From: an uncultured Clostridia bacterium
Lineage (GTDB): Bacteria; Bacillota; Clostridia; Oscillospirales; Ruminococcaceae
Assembly: GCA_947600065.1 (NCBI GenBank)
Contig: CANQFZ010000021.1
Span: 1 to 35,034 of the forward strand
DNA length: 35,034 nt
Reading direction: 5' to 3'
Part shown: in pieces, positions 9,067-20,174 of the stretch
Layout: each line of letters opens with the position of its first letter
Numbering within the stretch: the first letter of the stretch is position 1
Program-made: the position numbers and the translations under genes
Notes under the pieces: model-generated
Seen by the model: only the letters and a program-made list of their open reading frames with translations
What the model was told of the DNA's origin: nothing
The model's database searches: none

Positions 9067-9094
9067 CCGTTCACTTATATTTATAAGTGAACGG
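9067..9094. promoter_or_regulatory. 28-bp perfect palindrome upstream of uvrB (operator or radC terminator)
   Basis: The 13-bp arms CCGTTCACTTATA/TATAAGTGAACGG surround TT. On the minus strand TTGACA (9101-9106) lies just upstream, so the palindrome covers the expected uvrB -10 zone. It also begins 18 nt after the radC stop codon and is followed by TTTTGATTT, so it could instead end radC transcription. Confidence 0.6.
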
Positions 9095-9112
9095 AGACTT
9101 TGTCAATAGTTT

Positions 9113-9808
9113 CTATTTCCATATATCTTCCAGCATACATTCGATGCGCATTGAATAATACCCGTCATCTCCTGCTATCACATGATCTATAAGACCTATA
9201 TTAAGCGAGCTTAGGGTGTGTGCAATAATTCTTGTATATTTGACATCGCTGTTAGATGCCTCGGCGGTGCCGTGCGGGTGATTGTGTACAAGTATCGCAT
9301 TCGAAGCGTTTACAATGAACGCTTTCATAAGAATTTTTTTCATATCTAAGTTTATGGTACTGAACAGACGCTCCGTCAGACTTAAGCAGCCTAAGTAATA
9401 ATCCCTTTTATCGAGCATTAAAATATGACAAAATTCCCTATCTGTATTCGGAAAATTTATTTTGCAAAACTCAATGATCTTATCTATGCTGCAAAGCCTT
9501 GTTGGCGATTTATCGGGAATCCTGAAGTGGTCAACAAAGTCTCCCAAAAACCGTAAAAGTACGGCAGAAGTATATCCCATACCTTTTATCTGCAAGATGT
9601 CCTCTACCGGAGCATAAAGCACGTTCTTTAATGAGCCGAAAACTTGTATAAGCTCATGACTTATTTCGTTTGTGTTGCATCTTGAAAAAGCAAAGAACAG
9701 CAATATTTCGAGTAACTCGTGTTCCTCAAGCGAATCAATGCCGTATTCGCTATATTTTTTTAATAATCTTTGTCTGTGCCCTTTGTGCAAATTCTCTTTA
9801 TTTTGCAT
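9113..9808 (-). CDS. radC: RadC family JAB/MPN-domain protein
   Basis: A member of the RadC family: an N-terminal helix-hairpin-helix-like region (ILQIKGMGYTSAVLLRFLG) and a C-terminal JAB1/MPN metalloprotease-like domain with the metal-binding HNHPHGTAEASNSD motif. The family was once linked to DNA repair; its biochemical role is unsettled. The 231-residue length is normal. The ATG at 9808 has GGTGA six bases upstream and is preferred to the ATG at 9820. It lies between the tRNA pair and uvrB on the same strand, and a terminator-like hairpin sits only 20 nt upstream of its start, so its expression may depend on read-through. Confidence 0.92.
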   Translation of the reverse strand: MQNKENLHKGHRQRLLKKYSEYGIDSLEEHELLEILLFFAFSRCNTNEISHELIQVFGSLKNVLYAPVEDILQIKGMGYTSAVLLRFLGDFVDHFRIPDKSPTRLCSIDKIIEFCKINFPNTDREFCHILMLDKRDYYLGCLSLTERLFSTINLDMKKILMKAFIVNASNAILVHNHPHGTAEASNSDVKYTRIIAHTLSSLNIGLIDHVIAGDDGYYSMRIECMLEDIWK

Positions 9809-9828
9809 ACAGTTCACCATAAACTATC

Positions 9829-9854
9829 AAAAAACGGAGAGCAAAAACTCCCCG
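9829..9854 (-). terminator. Terminator-like hairpin just upstream of radC
   Basis: On the minus strand the stem CGGGGAG/CTCTCCG (one G-U pair) has a 6-nt loop and is followed by six T. It may end the tRNA-Lys/tRNA-Arg transcript, but it lies only 20 nt before the radC start codon. Confidence 0.75.
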
Positions 9855-9880
9855 AACCCTAATCATTTAATTTTTAAGAA

Positions 9881-9997
9881 ACAAGAAGCATTATCCTTAA
9901 TATATTTGCCTGACCTAAAAAACTTATAAAAAGAAGCAACAGGTAAAATTTTGAACTCTTACCTTTGAACTTTTAATTCTAAGAAGCAAACGGTAAT
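9881..9997. repeat. Short AAGAAGCA repeats with an internal inverted repeat
   Basis: Three copies of AAGAAGCA occur in this gap; the last two extend to AAGAAGCAACAGGTAA and AAGAAGCAAACGGTAA. Between them AGGTAA and TTACCT form an inverted repeat. The stretch adjoins the heptamer array at 10009-10036. The rest of the 220-bp gap holds no gene I can support. Confidence 0.5.
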
Positions 9998-10008
9998 AAT
10001 ACAAATTC

Positions 10009-10036
10009 TTACCTCTTACATCTTACCTCTTACTTC
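10009..10036. repeat. Heptanucleotide tandem repeat, TTACCTC type
   Basis: Four head-to-tail 7-mers: TTACCTC, TTACATC, TTACCTC, TTACTTC. The array ends 4 nt before the CCA end of tRNA-Arg. Bases 10021-10041 are identical to 30311-30331. Confidence 0.8.
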
Positions 10037-10040
10037 TAAA

Positions 10041-10117
10041 TGGTACGCCCGATGCGATTCGAACGCACGACACATAGCGTCGGAGGCTATTGCTCTATCC
10101 AGCTGAGCTACGGGCGC
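10041..10117 (-). tRNA. tRNA-Arg (anticodon CCG)
   Basis: A 77-nt cloverleaf with acceptor stem GCGCCCG/CGGGCGT, D arm GCTCAGCTGGATAGAGC, anticodon stem ATAGC/GCTAT around the loop CTCCGAC (anticodon CCG, codon CGG) and T arm GTTCGAATC. CCA is encoded. It is co-transcribed with the upstream tRNA-Lys. Confidence 0.95.
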
Positions 10118-10182
10118 TCATGATAAAAATATAATTTTAGTATGAACGGTCGTTCTCCAACCCTCTTGCTTACTAAAAAATC

Positions 10183-10258
10183 TGGTGATCCACCCGGGAT
10201 TCGAACCCGGGACACCCTGATTAAAAGCCAGGTGCTCTACCGACTGAGCTAGTGGACC
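10183..10258 (-). tRNA. tRNA-Lys (anticodon TTT)
   Basis: A 76-nt cloverleaf beginning GGTCCACTAGCTCAGTCGG, with anticodon stem CCTGG/TCAGG around CTTTTAA (anticodon TTT), T arm GGTTCGAATCC and an encoded CCA end. It is the first gene of a tRNA pair behind a consensus promoter. Confidence 0.96.
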
Positions 10259-10286
10259 ATAAATCACACGATCAAATAACTTAATC

Positions 10287-10315
10287 ATTATATCATAACA
10301 AAATATTTTTGTCAA
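10287..10315 (-). promoter_or_regulatory. Consensus promoter of the tRNA-Lys/tRNA-Arg unit
   Basis: On the minus strand a perfect TTGACA (10310-10315) and TATAAT (10287-10292) are separated by 17 bp, about 29 bp upstream of the mature tRNA-Lys 5' end. Confidence 0.9.
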
Positions 10316-10363
10316 TAGCTTTTTTTCAATTTTTCAAATTTTTTATTTTTTTTAAGATATGTA

Positions 10364-10392
10364 TTGAAATAAAGATAAAAAAGTGATATACT
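10364..10392 (+). promoter_or_regulatory. Promoter of the DUF951-prfA operon
   Basis: TTGAAA (10364-10369), 17 bp, TATACT (10387-10392). The open frame beginning at 10383 overlaps this -10 box, which supports the downstream GTG at 10431 as the real start. The promoter is divergent from the tRNA promoter. Confidence 0.75.
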
Positions 10393-10430
10393 TAAATATA
10401 TATGTACAACATTCTGAAAGGGTTGTTTGT

Positions 10431-10616
10431 GTGGAAATCAGCGTAGGAGATATTCTTCAGATGAAAAAAAATCATGTCTGCGGAAGCAATACTATGAAAG
10501 TTCTGCGCGTTGGAGCGGACTTCAGACTTGAGTGTGAAAAGTGCGGGCATATTTTTATGATCGCTCGCTCAAAGTGCGAGAAGAATATAAAGTCCGTTAT
10601 ACACAAAGAAAAATGA
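10431..10616 (+). CDS. DUF951 family protein
   Basis: A 61-residue protein matching the DUF951 pattern found next to prfA, ychF or similar genes in Firmicutes: VGDILQMKKNHVCGSN, then VLRVGADFRLECEKCGH and a basic tail with RSKCEKNIKSV. The CxxC (CEKC) and upstream Cys suggest a small metal-binding or nucleic-acid-contacting fold; the function is unknown. The GTG start at 10431 follows AAAGGG, and the transcription start predicted from the promoter lies between it and the earlier in-frame GTG at 10383. It is first in the operon with prfA; a short perfect hairpin without a T tract (10615-10635) lies between the two. Confidence 0.88.
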   Translation: MEISVGDILQMKKNHVCGSNTMKVLRVGADFRLECEKCGHIFMIARSKCEKNIKSVIHKEK

Positions 10617-10649
10617 TGTGCATTTTCTGCACATCAAATCGGAGATATT

Positions 10650-11729
10650 ATGCAGGAAAAGTTGGATATGATAATCTCGCGCTATGATGAGATAAGCGCA
10701 AAACTGTCCGATCCGAAAGTTGTTTCGGACAATAAACTCTATACGGAGCTTATGAAAGAATTTAAAAATCTCACCCCGCTTATTGATACTCATAAGCGCT
10801 ATCAAAAAGCGGTAAAAGATCGCGACGGAGCTTTAGAAGAGCTTTCGGAAGCGGGCGACGATGAAGAACTCAAAGAGTTGGCAAGAAGCGTGTATGAGGA
10901 AAACAAAGCGCTTTGCGAGGAGTTGTCGGAGGAACTTAAAATTATGCTTCTGCCGCGCGACCCCGACGATGACAAAAGCGTTATAGTCGAAATACGCGCC
11001 GGAGCAGGCGGCGAAGAAGCAGCGCTCTTTGCAAATTCGATGTTCAGAATGTATTCCATGTACGCGGCAAAACAGGGCTGGAAAATAGATATACTCGGCG
11101 GAAACCCGACGGAGCTCGGGGGTTATAAGGAAATTTCTTTCGGAGTTGAGGGCGAAGGCGTTTATGCAAAGCTGAAGTATGAAAGCGGAGTACACCGCGT
11201 CCAGCGCGTTCCCGAAACTGAAAGCCAAGGAAGGATACAGACCTCTACGGTTACCGTGGCAGTCTTGCCGGAGGTAGAAGAAGTCGATGTAAACATAGAT
11301 CCCTCCGATCTCACCGTACAGACCTTTCGTTCGAGCGGAGCGGGCGGTCAGCATATAAACAAGACCGAATCAGCTGTAAGGATAATCCATAATCCCACAG
11401 GAACGGTAGTCGAATGTCAGGAAGAACGCTCGCAGATGAAAAACAAGGAAAAGGCTCTCAAAATGCTGTACAGCAGGCTGTACGAAGCAGAGCGCACTGC
11501 CCGCGACAGCGCAATAGCGGAAGAGCGCCGCGTTCAGGTCGGAACAGGCGACCGCTCCGAGCGCATTCGGACATATAATTTTCCCCAGTCGAGAGTGACC
11601 GACCACAGGATAGGTCTTACTTTGTATAAGCTCGATGAGATGATGAACGGCGGTTGCGACGAGATATTTGAAGCTCTTAGACTTGCGGAAAAGACAGCGC
11701 TGCTTGCGAAAAGCGAGAATAAGAACTAA
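10650..11729 (+). CDS. prfA: Peptide chain release factor 1
   Basis: Recognises UAA and UAG in the ribosomal A site and triggers peptide release. The 359-residue protein has the peptidyl-tRNA hydrolysis motif in [18 protein letters not shown] (GGQ near residue 231) and the class I release factor core ([15 protein letters not shown]). The GGAGATATT site gives a good ATG start. It lies between DUF951 and tsaC. prmC, the methyltransferase that modifies the GGQ glutamine and often sits right after prfA in Firmicutes, is not present here. Confidence 0.97.
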   Translation: MQEKLDMIISRYDEISAKLSDPKVVSDNKLYTELMKEFKNLTPLIDTHKRYQKAVKDRDGALEELSEAGDDEELKELARSVYEENKALCEELSEELKIMLLPRDPDDDKSVIVEIRAGAGGEEAALFANSMFRMYSMYAAKQGWKIDILGGNPTELGGYKEISFGVEGEGVYAKLKYESGVHRVQRVPETESQGRIQTSTVTVAVLPEVEEVDVNIDPSDLTVQTFRSSGAGGQHINKTESAVRIIHNPTGTVVECQEERSQMKNKEKALKMLYSRLYEAERTARDSAIAEERRVQVGTGDRSERIRTYNFPQSRVTDHRIGLTLYKLDEMMNGGCDEIFEALRLAEKTALLAKSENKN

Positions 11730-11746
11730 AGCGGGAGAGTGAGAGA

Positions 11747-12742
11747 ATGAATACGGAAATTTTACCTTTCTCGCAAGATAGTGTAGAAAAAGCTGCCGAA
11801 ATATTAAAAAACGGCGGGATAGTCGCAATACCGACGGAAACGGTCTACGGGCTTGCGGCAAACGCACTCGACGAAACGGCTGTAAAAAGCATTTTCGCTG
11901 CAAAGGGCAGACCGCAGGATAACCCGCTTATCGTTCATATAAGCAGTTTTGATATGATAAAACCGCTTACGACCGAGATACCCGAGCTTGCGAAAAGGCT
12001 CGCGGAGCGCTTCTGGGCAGGACCGCTGACAGTGATATTCAATAAAACGGACATTGTTCCAAATGCAACGAGCGGCGGACTTTCGACGGTTGCCGTAAGA
12101 ATGCCTGCAAATGATGCGGCAAGGGCGGTTATCGAAAAATGCGGTTTTCCGCTTGCCGCGCCGTCTGCAAATCTTTCGGGAAAGCCAAGTCCAACTACTG
12201 CCCAACACGTTTTCGAGGATATGAACGGAAAGATACCGCTTATAATCGACGGCGGGGAGTGTGCTGTTGGAGTAGAAAGCACGGTTATCTGTTTCGTAAA
12301 TGACAGGATACATATCCTCCGTCCGGGCGGGATAACCGCGGAAATGCTGTCCGAATATGCCGAGGTAGAGATTGACAGGGCAGTAGAAGCCGCCCCTAAG
12401 GCAGACGATCGCGTAATTTCTCCGGGAATGAAGTATAAGCATTATTCCCCGAAAGCAGAAGTTTTTGTCGTGAATAAAAGAGCGGGGGATTTTGTAAAAT
12501 TCCGCGATACCAGAAATAGCGAAAACGCATGGTTTTTGTCAAGGGGAAAATACGGAGAGGGCTTTGTGGATTTCGGTGAGACTGCAGAGATACAGGCTCA
12601 GAGATTGTTCGCGCTTTTGAGAAAAGCCGATGAAAACGGCGTTGAGAAAGTCTATGTTGAAATTCCCGATAAGAGCGGAGTGGGACTTGCCGTTTACAAC
12701 AGGCTCATAAGAGCGGCAGGATTTAAGGTGGTCGACGAATAA
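11747..12742 (+). CDS. tsaC: L-threonylcarbamoyladenylate synthase (Sua5/YwlC type)
   Basis: Makes threonylcarbamoyl-AMP from threonine, bicarbonate and ATP, the first step of t6A37 modification in ANN-decoding tRNAs. The YrdC domain fills the N-terminal two thirds (IPTETVYGLAANA, KGRPQDNPLIVHI, AAPSANLSGKPSPT). After SPGMKYKHYSPKAEVFV comes the extra Sua5 C-terminal domain, so this is the long Sua5/YwlC form (331 residues) rather than the short TsaC. The start follows GGGAGAGTGAGAGA. It sits 17 nt after prfA and 1 nt before coaE, in the usual prfA-ywlC setting without prmC. Confidence 0.95.
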   Translation: MNTEILPFSQDSVEKAAEILKNGGIVAIPTETVYGLAANALDETAVKSIFAAKGRPQDNPLIVHISSFDMIKPLTTEIPELAKRLAERFWAGPLTVIFNKTDIVPNATSGGLSTVAVRMPANDAARAVIEKCGFPLAAPSANLSGKPSPTTAQHVFEDMNGKIPLIIDGGECAVGVESTVICFVNDRIHILRPGGITAEMLSEYAEVEIDRAVEAAPKADDRVISPGMKYKHYSPKAEVFVVNKRAGDFVKFRDTRNSENAWFLSRGKYGEGFVDFGETAEIQAQRLFALLRKADENGVEKVYVEIPDKSGVGLAVYNRLIRAAGFKVVDE

Positions 12743-12743
12743 A

Positions 12744-13337
12744 ATGCGGGATATTCCGAATATCAGTATAACGGGACTTACGGGTATGAGCGGCGCGGGA
12801 AAATCTACCGCGGCGAAATTGTTCTCGGAGCGCGGATTTACCGTCATAGACTGCGACCTTATCGCAAGAAAAGTCGCCCAAAACAAGTCGTTTTTAAAGG
12901 AGCTTTCCGAAAGGTTCGAAGAGCGGCTTTTAAATTCGGACGGAACGCTTGACAGAAAAAAGACCGCCGAAGTCGTCTTTAGAGACAAGGATAAAAACAA
13001 AAAGTATTTCGGGATCATTTTCCCGTATATTACTTTTGAAGTTTTGGACAATTTACGTTCTTGTGTCGGTGATGTTATTATAGACGCACCAACACTTTTT
13101 GAGGCAAAAATAGATATGCTTTGCGATAATGTTGTAAGCATTGTGGCAAGTGAGCAGACCTGTATAAGAAGGATAGCCGATAGAGATAAGCTTAGTGAAG
13201 AACAGGCCGGATTAAGGCTTTCCGCCCAGCATGGCGAAAAGTTTTTCAGGGAAAATTCGGAATTTGTCATAGAAAACGACGGCGGAGATCTGTCCGAAAA
13301 GGTAAATAAAATAATCAGAACCATAAGAAACAGGTGA
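12744..13337 (+). CDS. coaE: Dephospho-CoA kinase
   Basis: Phosphorylates the 3'-hydroxyl of dephospho-CoA, the last step of coenzyme A synthesis. The 197-residue P-loop kinase starts with the Walker A region GLTGMSGAGKSTAAKLF, followed by the substrate-site DCDLIARKV and the family pattern VIIDAPTLFEA; a lid region with ADRDKLSEEQA follows. The start is the ATG one base after the tsaC stop, with AAGGTGG upstream, consistent with translational coupling. It is followed at once by the lytic transglycosylase gene, an order often seen in Clostridia. Confidence 0.95.
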   Translation: MRDIPNISITGLTGMSGAGKSTAAKLFSERGFTVIDCDLIARKVAQNKSFLKELSERFEERLLNSDGTLDRKKTAEVVFRDKDKNKKYFGIIFPYITFEVLDNLRSCVGDVIIDAPTLFEAKIDMLCDNVVSIVASEQTCIRRIADRDKLSEEQAGLRLSAQHGEKFFRENSEFVIENDGGDLSEKVNKIIRTIRNR

Positions 13338-13341
13338 TAAT

Positions 13342-13920
13342 ATAGCATACGTAAAAAAGAAAAAAAGAGCTCTTATAGCCGTTATTGCCGTTATTTTTGC
13401 TGTTGCTCTTTTAATAGGCGGCATATGGGGATATAATAGCATAATGATGGCGTTATATCCGCTGAAGTATTCTGATTATGTCGAAAAATATGCGAGTGAG
13501 AACGGCTTGGATAAATATTTTGTGTATGCTGTCATAAAGACCGAGAGCGATTTTAAGACCGACGCGCGTTCGAATGTAGGAGCGAGAGGGCTTATGCAGA
13601 TAATGGAGGAGACCTTCGACTGGATAAAATATAAGAAGGGCGACAGCGATACCGTTTATTATGATATGTATTCTGCAGAGAAGAATATTGAATACGGCTG
13701 CTGGCTTTTGGGATTTCTTTGCAGGGAATTTGAGGACGCCGATTGTGTCGCGGCGGCTTATCATGCGGGAAGAACAAATGTAAACAACTGGCTTTCCGAT
13801 AGACAGTATTCCTCCGACGGAAAACATCTGGACCATATACCTATTTCGGATACAGCACACTATGTTGACAAGATAAATTTCACAATGAAAACATATCTTA
13901 GCCTGTATTCGGCAAAATAA
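13342..13920 (+). CDS. Membrane-anchored lytic transglycosylase, start codon uncertain
   Basis: Cleaves the peptidoglycan glycan backbone at the cell surface. The SLT (goose-lysozyme-like) domain shows the catalytic Glu in VIKTESDFK, then GARGLMQIMEETFDW and AAYHAGRTNVNNWL. The first ATG in frame is 13444, but the frame is open from 13327 and encodes KKKKR followed by a hydrophobic helix (ALIAVIAVIFAVALLIGG), the signal anchor expected ahead of YPLKYSDYVEKYA. No ATG, GTG or TTG precedes this anchor. ATA at 13342, four bases after AGGTGA, is the only start-like codon, so I place the start there tentatively. Initiation at AUA, a mutated start or a base error are all possible. Confidence 0.85.
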   Translation: MAYVKKKKRALIAVIAVIFAVALLIGGIWGYNSIMMALYPLKYSDYVEKYASENGLDKYFVYAVIKTESDFKTDARSNVGARGLMQIMEETFDWIKYKKGDSDTVYYDMYSAEKNIEYGCWLLGFLCREFEDADCVAAAYHAGRTNVNNWLSDRQYSSDGKHLDHIPISDTAHYVDKINFTMKTYLSLYSAK

Positions 13921-13957
13921 TAAACCGAACAAAATAAATGAAAGGAAGAAAATAAAA

Positions 13958-15358
13958 ATGGCAAAAAAGGAAACGGCAAAAGATCTTAAAGAAAAGCTCT
14001 TTTTGCAGAGAAAAAACGCTTATCTCAGAATGAGCGAAGCGGAAATAGGAAGATGCAACAAGTTCTGCGAGGGCTATAAGGCTTTTCTCGACGAGGCAAA
14101 GACCGAGCGCGAGGCGGCGGGATTTATCGAGCGCGCGGCAAAGAAAGCGGGATTTGTTCCGTTTGACAAGAACAAGAAGTATAAAGCAGGCGACAAGGTT
14201 TACCTTGTAAACCGCGAAAAAGCGGTAATACTCGCGGTTATAGGAAAAGAGCCCGTAGAAAACGGCGTAAATCTCGTGGCGGCGCATATTGACAGCCCGC
14301 GCCTTGACATGAAGCAAAACCCCATGATAGAAAAGGACGACGTGGCTTATTTCAAGACGCATTATTATGGCGGAATAAAAAAATACCAGTGGCCGACAGT
14401 TCCTCTGTCGCTCCACGGAGTTATAATAAAAGCTGACAACACAAAGGTCGTTGTACGCATAGGCGAAGACGAGGGCGACCCTGTGTTCTGCGTTTCGGAT
14501 CTGCTTCCGCATCTTGCTGCGGCACAGATGAAGCGCCCTTCGACAGAGATAGTAAAAGGCGAGGAACTTAATCTCATAATAGGTTCTCGCCCGTTCAAGG
14601 ACGACGAAGCAAGTGAAAGAGTAAAGCTGAATTTGCTTATGCTCCTTAATGAAAAATACGGCATAACCGAAGAAGATTTTCTTTCGGCAGAGCTCGAAGC
14701 CGTTCCCGCGTTCAAGGCATGCGACATAGGCTTTGACAGAAGCCTTATAGGCGGCTACGGTCAGGACGACAGGGTCTGCGCATATACCGAGCTTATGGCG
14801 GTCCTCGAAGCGAAGGATTTGCGTAAAACTGCTGTTGCCATACTCACGGATAAAGAGGAAACAGGCTCCGACGGAAACACGGGACTTCGCTCGGCTTATC
14901 TGAGATATTTCATAGACGATCTTGCCGCTTCCTTCGGAAAAGAGGGCAGAGATGTGCTTTCAAATTCAAAATGCCTTTCCGCAGACGTAAACGCCGCATA
15001 TGACCCGACATTCCCCGATGTATTTGAAAAGAACAACGCGAGCGTTTTAAACGGAGGCGTATGCGTTACAAAATATACGGGTTCGCGCGGAAAAAGCGGA
15101 ACAAGCGACGCTTCGGCAGAATTTGTCGGAGAAGTGCGCGCTATTCTTGATAAGAATAAGGTCATCTGGCAGACGGGCGAGCTGGGAAAAGTTGATATAG
15201 GCGGCGGCGGAACTGTCGCGGCTTATATAGCAAATCTGAATGTTGACACTATTGATGTGGGAGTTCCTGTTATGTCTATGCACGCTCCGTTTGAAATAAC
15301 CGCAAAGACCGATGTTTTCGCGGCTTATAAAGCATTTGAAGCGTTTATAAACAGCTGA
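13958..15358 (+). CDS. M18 family aminopeptidase
   Basis: A cytoplasmic dinuclear zinc aminopeptidase that removes N-terminal residues (M18 enzymes prefer acidic or neutral ones) and forms tetrahedral dodecamers. The 466-residue sequence has all expected metal ligands in order: AAHIDSPRLD, GYGQDDRVCAY, LTDKEETGSDG, SADVNAAYDP and SMHAPFE near the end. The inserted dodecamerisation domain is present between the first His and the Asp ligands. The ATG follows GAAAGGAAG at normal spacing, 37 nt after the transglycosylase. A housekeeping peptide-turnover role is likely. Confidence 0.94.
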   Translation: MAKKETAKDLKEKLFLQRKNAYLRMSEAEIGRCNKFCEGYKAFLDEAKTEREAAGFIERAAKKAGFVPFDKNKKYKAGDKVYLVNREKAVILAVIGKEPVENGVNLVAAHIDSPRLDMKQNPMIEKDDVAYFKTHYYGGIKKYQWPTVPLSLHGVIIKADNTKVVVRIGEDEGDPVFCVSDLLPHLAAAQMKRPSTEIVKGEELNLIIGSRPFKDDEASERVKLNLLMLLNEKYGITEEDFLSAELEAVPAFKACDIGFDRSLIGGYGQDDRVCAYTELMAVLEAKDLRKTAVAILTDKEETGSDGNTGLRSAYLRYFIDDLAASFGKEGRDVLSNSKCLSADVNAAYDPTFPDVFEKNNASVLNGGVCVTKYTGSRGKSGTSDASAEFVGEVRAILDKNKVIWQTGELGKVDIGGGGTVAAYIANLNVDTIDVGVPVMSMHAPFEITAKTDVFAAYKAFEAFINS

Positions 15359-15406
15359 TCTGTTATTGACTGTCTCTTGTCCTAAATCACCTTTTCGCTT
15401 AATAAA

Positions 15407-15414
15407 CATATAGT
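15407..15414 (+). promoter_or_regulatory. Candidate sigma-E-type -10 element upstream of yunB
   Basis: CATATAGT matches the CATAYANT -10 pattern of mother-cell sigma factors and lies 15 bp upstream of the yunB start. No convincing -35 was found 13-15 bp before it. Support comes mainly from the known sigma-E control of yunB in Bacillus. Confidence 0.3.
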
Positions 15415-15429
15415 GAATGGGGTGATGAT

Positions 15430-18103
<2,674 letters not shown>

Positions 18104-18119
18104 CGTGGAGGTAAAACAA

Positions 18120-19382
18120 ATGGGAATGACAATGACACAGAAAATTCTCGCGAAAAAAGCGGGACTCGAAAGCGTTGTTGAGGGACAGCTTATAAGGGCG
18201 AAGCTCGATATGGTTTTGGGCAACGACATCACAAGCCCCGTTGCAATAAACGAGTTCGAGAAAAACGGCTTTACGGGCGTCTTCGACAGGACGAAGATAT
18301 CGCTTGTAATGGATCACTTTACGCCGAACAAGGATATAAAGGCGGCAAAACAGTGCCGGCAGTGCCGTAATTTTGCGGATAAATACGACATTCTGAATTA
18401 TTACGACGTAGGAAACGTTGGAATAGAACACGCTCTCCTGCCCGAAAAAGGACTTGTAATTGCGGGCGACTGCGTAATAGGCGCGGACAGCCATACCTGC
18501 ACATACGGAGCGCTTGGAGCGTTTTCAACGGGCGTAGGTTCAACGGATATGGCGGCGGGAATGGCAACAGGCGAAGCTTGGTTTAAAGTTCCGTCGGCTA
18601 TCAAATTCAACCTCACGGGCAAGCTCAATAAGTGGGTAAGCGGAAAGGACGTTATCCTGCATATAATCGGAATGATAGGCGTAGACGGCGCGCTTTATCA
18701 GTCTATGGAGTTTACGGGCGAGGGACTTAAAACTCTCTCTATGGACGACAGGCTCTGTATGGCGAATATGGCTATAGAAGCGGGCGCAAAGAACGGCATT
18801 TTCGAGGTAGACGACGTTACTCTCGACTACATAAAAGAACATTCCGACCGCACCCCCGAAATATTTAAGGCTGACGCAGACGCAAAGTACAGCAGAGTAA
18901 TTGACATTGACCTAAGCACAATAAAGCCTACTGTATCTTTCCCGCATCTCCCCGAGAATACAAAGACAATTGACGAAGCCGAAAAGCTGAACATAAAGAT
19001 AGATCAAGTTGTAATAGGCTCTTGCACCAACGGTAGATACAGCGACCTTGAAGCGGCGGCGAAAATCGTAAAGGGAAAGAAAGTCGCAAAGGGCGTTCGC
19101 GCGATAGTTATTCCCGCAACGCAGAAAATTTACCTCGAAGCGCTCAAAAACGGTCTGCTCGAAACATTTATCGAAGCGGGAATGGTAGTTTCCGCGCCGA
19201 CCTGCGGTCCGTGCCTTGGCGGTCATATGGGCATACTTGCTCCGAATGAAAGAGCCGTTTCCACTACAAACAGAAACTTTGTCGGAAGAATGGGCGATAC
19301 ATCTTCGGAGGTCTATCTCGCGAGTCCCGCTGTTGCTGCGGCAAGTGCGATAAAGGGTTATATTTCGGGAGAGTTTGAATAA
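18120..19382 (+). CDS. leuC: 3-isopropylmalate dehydratase large subunit
   Basis: With LeuD, isomerises 2-isopropylmalate to 3-isopropylmalate in leucine synthesis; a 4Fe-4S aconitase-family enzyme. Cluster Cys residues appear in [15 protein letters not shown] and [27 protein letters not shown] is also family-typical. At about 420 residues it is the short archaeal/clostridial-type LeuC, which works with a separate small LeuD. The ATG at 18120 follows GGAGG by 8 nt; the in-frame GTG at 18105 overlaps that site and is rejected. First of five co-directional genes (leuC, Dabb protein, leuD, kptA, leuB) without leuA. Confidence 0.95.
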   Translation: MGMTMTQKILAKKAGLESVVEGQLIRAKLDMVLGNDITSPVAINEFEKNGFTGVFDRTKISLVMDHFTPNKDIKAAKQCRQCRNFADKYDILNYYDVGNVGIEHALLPEKGLVIAGDCVIGADSHTCTYGALGAFSTGVGSTDMAAGMATGEAWFKVPSAIKFNLTGKLNKWVSGKDVILHIIGMIGVDGALYQSMEFTGEGLKTLSMDDRLCMANMAIEAGAKNGIFEVDDVTLDYIKEHSDRTPEIFKADADAKYSRVIDIDLSTIKPTVSFPHLPENTKTIDEAEKLNIKIDQVVIGSCTNGRYSDLEAAAKIVKGKKVAKGVRAIVIPATQKIYLEALKNGLLETFIEAGMVVSAPTCGPCLGGHMGILAPNERAVSTTNRNFVGRMGDTSSEVYLASPAVAAASAIKGYISGEFE

Positions 19383-19690
19383 TGGTAAAGCACGTTATTA
19401 TATGGACTTTAAAGGAAATGCCCGAAGCTGAAAAAGCCGAGCGCAAAAGGCAGATAAAAGATGGTTTGGAGAGTTTAAAGGGCAAGATAGACGGACTTCT
19501 CAATATAAAGGTAATAACCGACACATTGCCTACCTCAAACGGCGACCTTATGCTCGACAGTACGTTTGTTGATTTTAACGCGCTGAAAGCATATTCTGTC
19601 CACCCCGAGCATGTTAAAATTGCGGACGGTTATGTCAGACCGTTTACGGCTGAAAGAAAATGCATTGATTTTGAAATAAAGGAGAATTGA
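19382..19690 (+). CDS. Dabb family (stress-responsive A/B barrel) protein
   Basis: A 102-residue single-domain protein with the dimeric alpha-beta barrel pattern: [12 protein letters not shown], a helix with [38 protein letters not shown] and [15 protein letters not shown]. Dabb proteins form dimers with a ligand-sized cavity; most have no known reaction. Its start overlaps the leuC stop by one base (TAATG) with GGGAGAG upstream, so it is translationally coupled to leuC. Its place between the two subunit genes of one enzyme suggests a link to that step, but this is inference. Confidence 0.85.
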   Translation: MVKHVIIWTLKEMPEAEKAERKRQIKDGLESLKGKIDGLLNIKVITDTLPTSNGDLMLDSTFVDFNALKAYSVHPEHVKIADGYVRPFTAERKCIDFEIKEN

Positions 19691-19691
19691 A

Positions 19692-20174
19692 ATGAAAGCA
19701 CACGGAATTGTACATAAATACGGAGATAACGTCGATACGGACGTAATTATTCCCGCGCGTTATTTAAATACCGCCGACCACAAGGAGCTTGCCGCTCACT
19801 GTATGGAGGACATCGACAAGGACTTTGTAAAGAACGTTAAAGACGGCGATATAATCGTTGCGAATATGAATTTCGGCTGCGGAAGCTCGCGCGAGCACGC
19901 GCCTATCGCGATAAAAGCAAGCGGCATAAGCTGTGTTATCGCGTCTACTTTTGCAAGAATTTTCTATCGCAATTCGATAAACATAGGCTTGCCTATCCTC
20001 GAATGTGACGAGGCGGCAAAGGATATAGAAAACGGAAACGAAGTAGAGATTGACTTCGACAGCGGAGTTATCACCAATATCACCAAAAACAAGACATATC
20101 AGGCTCTGCCGTTCCCCGAATTCATAAAGGACATTATAAACAAGGGCGGACTGCTTAATTCTATAAAAAAATGA
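19692..20174 (+). CDS. leuD: 3-isopropylmalate dehydratase small subunit
   Basis: The swivel-domain partner of LeuC. The 160-residue length and the motifs [33 protein letters not shown] and [15 protein letters not shown] identify it. AAGGAG lies 8 nt before the ATG. It follows the Dabb gene by one base and shares the 4-base ATGA overlap with kptA, so leuC, Dabb, leuD and kptA look like one tightly coupled set. Confidence 0.95.
   Translation: MKAHGIVHKYGDNVDTDVIIPARYLNTADHKELAAHCMEDIDKDFVKNVKDGDIIVANMNFGCGSSREHAPIAIKASGISCVIASTFARIFYRNSINIGLPILECDEAAKDIENGNEVEIDFDSGVITNITKNKTYQALPFPEFIKDIINKGGLLNSIKK

Noticed and set aside
9881-10040. CRISPR array or integration site beside the tRNA genes
   Set aside because: Repeats are 7-8 nt with no unique spacers, and no integrase or cas gene is present.
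10615-10635. Hairpin GATGTGCA/TGCACATC as a terminator between DUF951 and prfA
   Set aside because: No T tract follows, and the prfA ribosome binding site comes at once.
13444-13920. Transglycosylase as a soluble protein starting at ATG 13444
   Set aside because: It would discard a clear Lys-rich signal anchor in frame; not excluded, but less likely than a non-standard or mutated start.
18105-18119. GTG at 18105 as the leuC start
   Set aside because: It overlaps the GGAGG ribosome binding site of the ATG at 18120.
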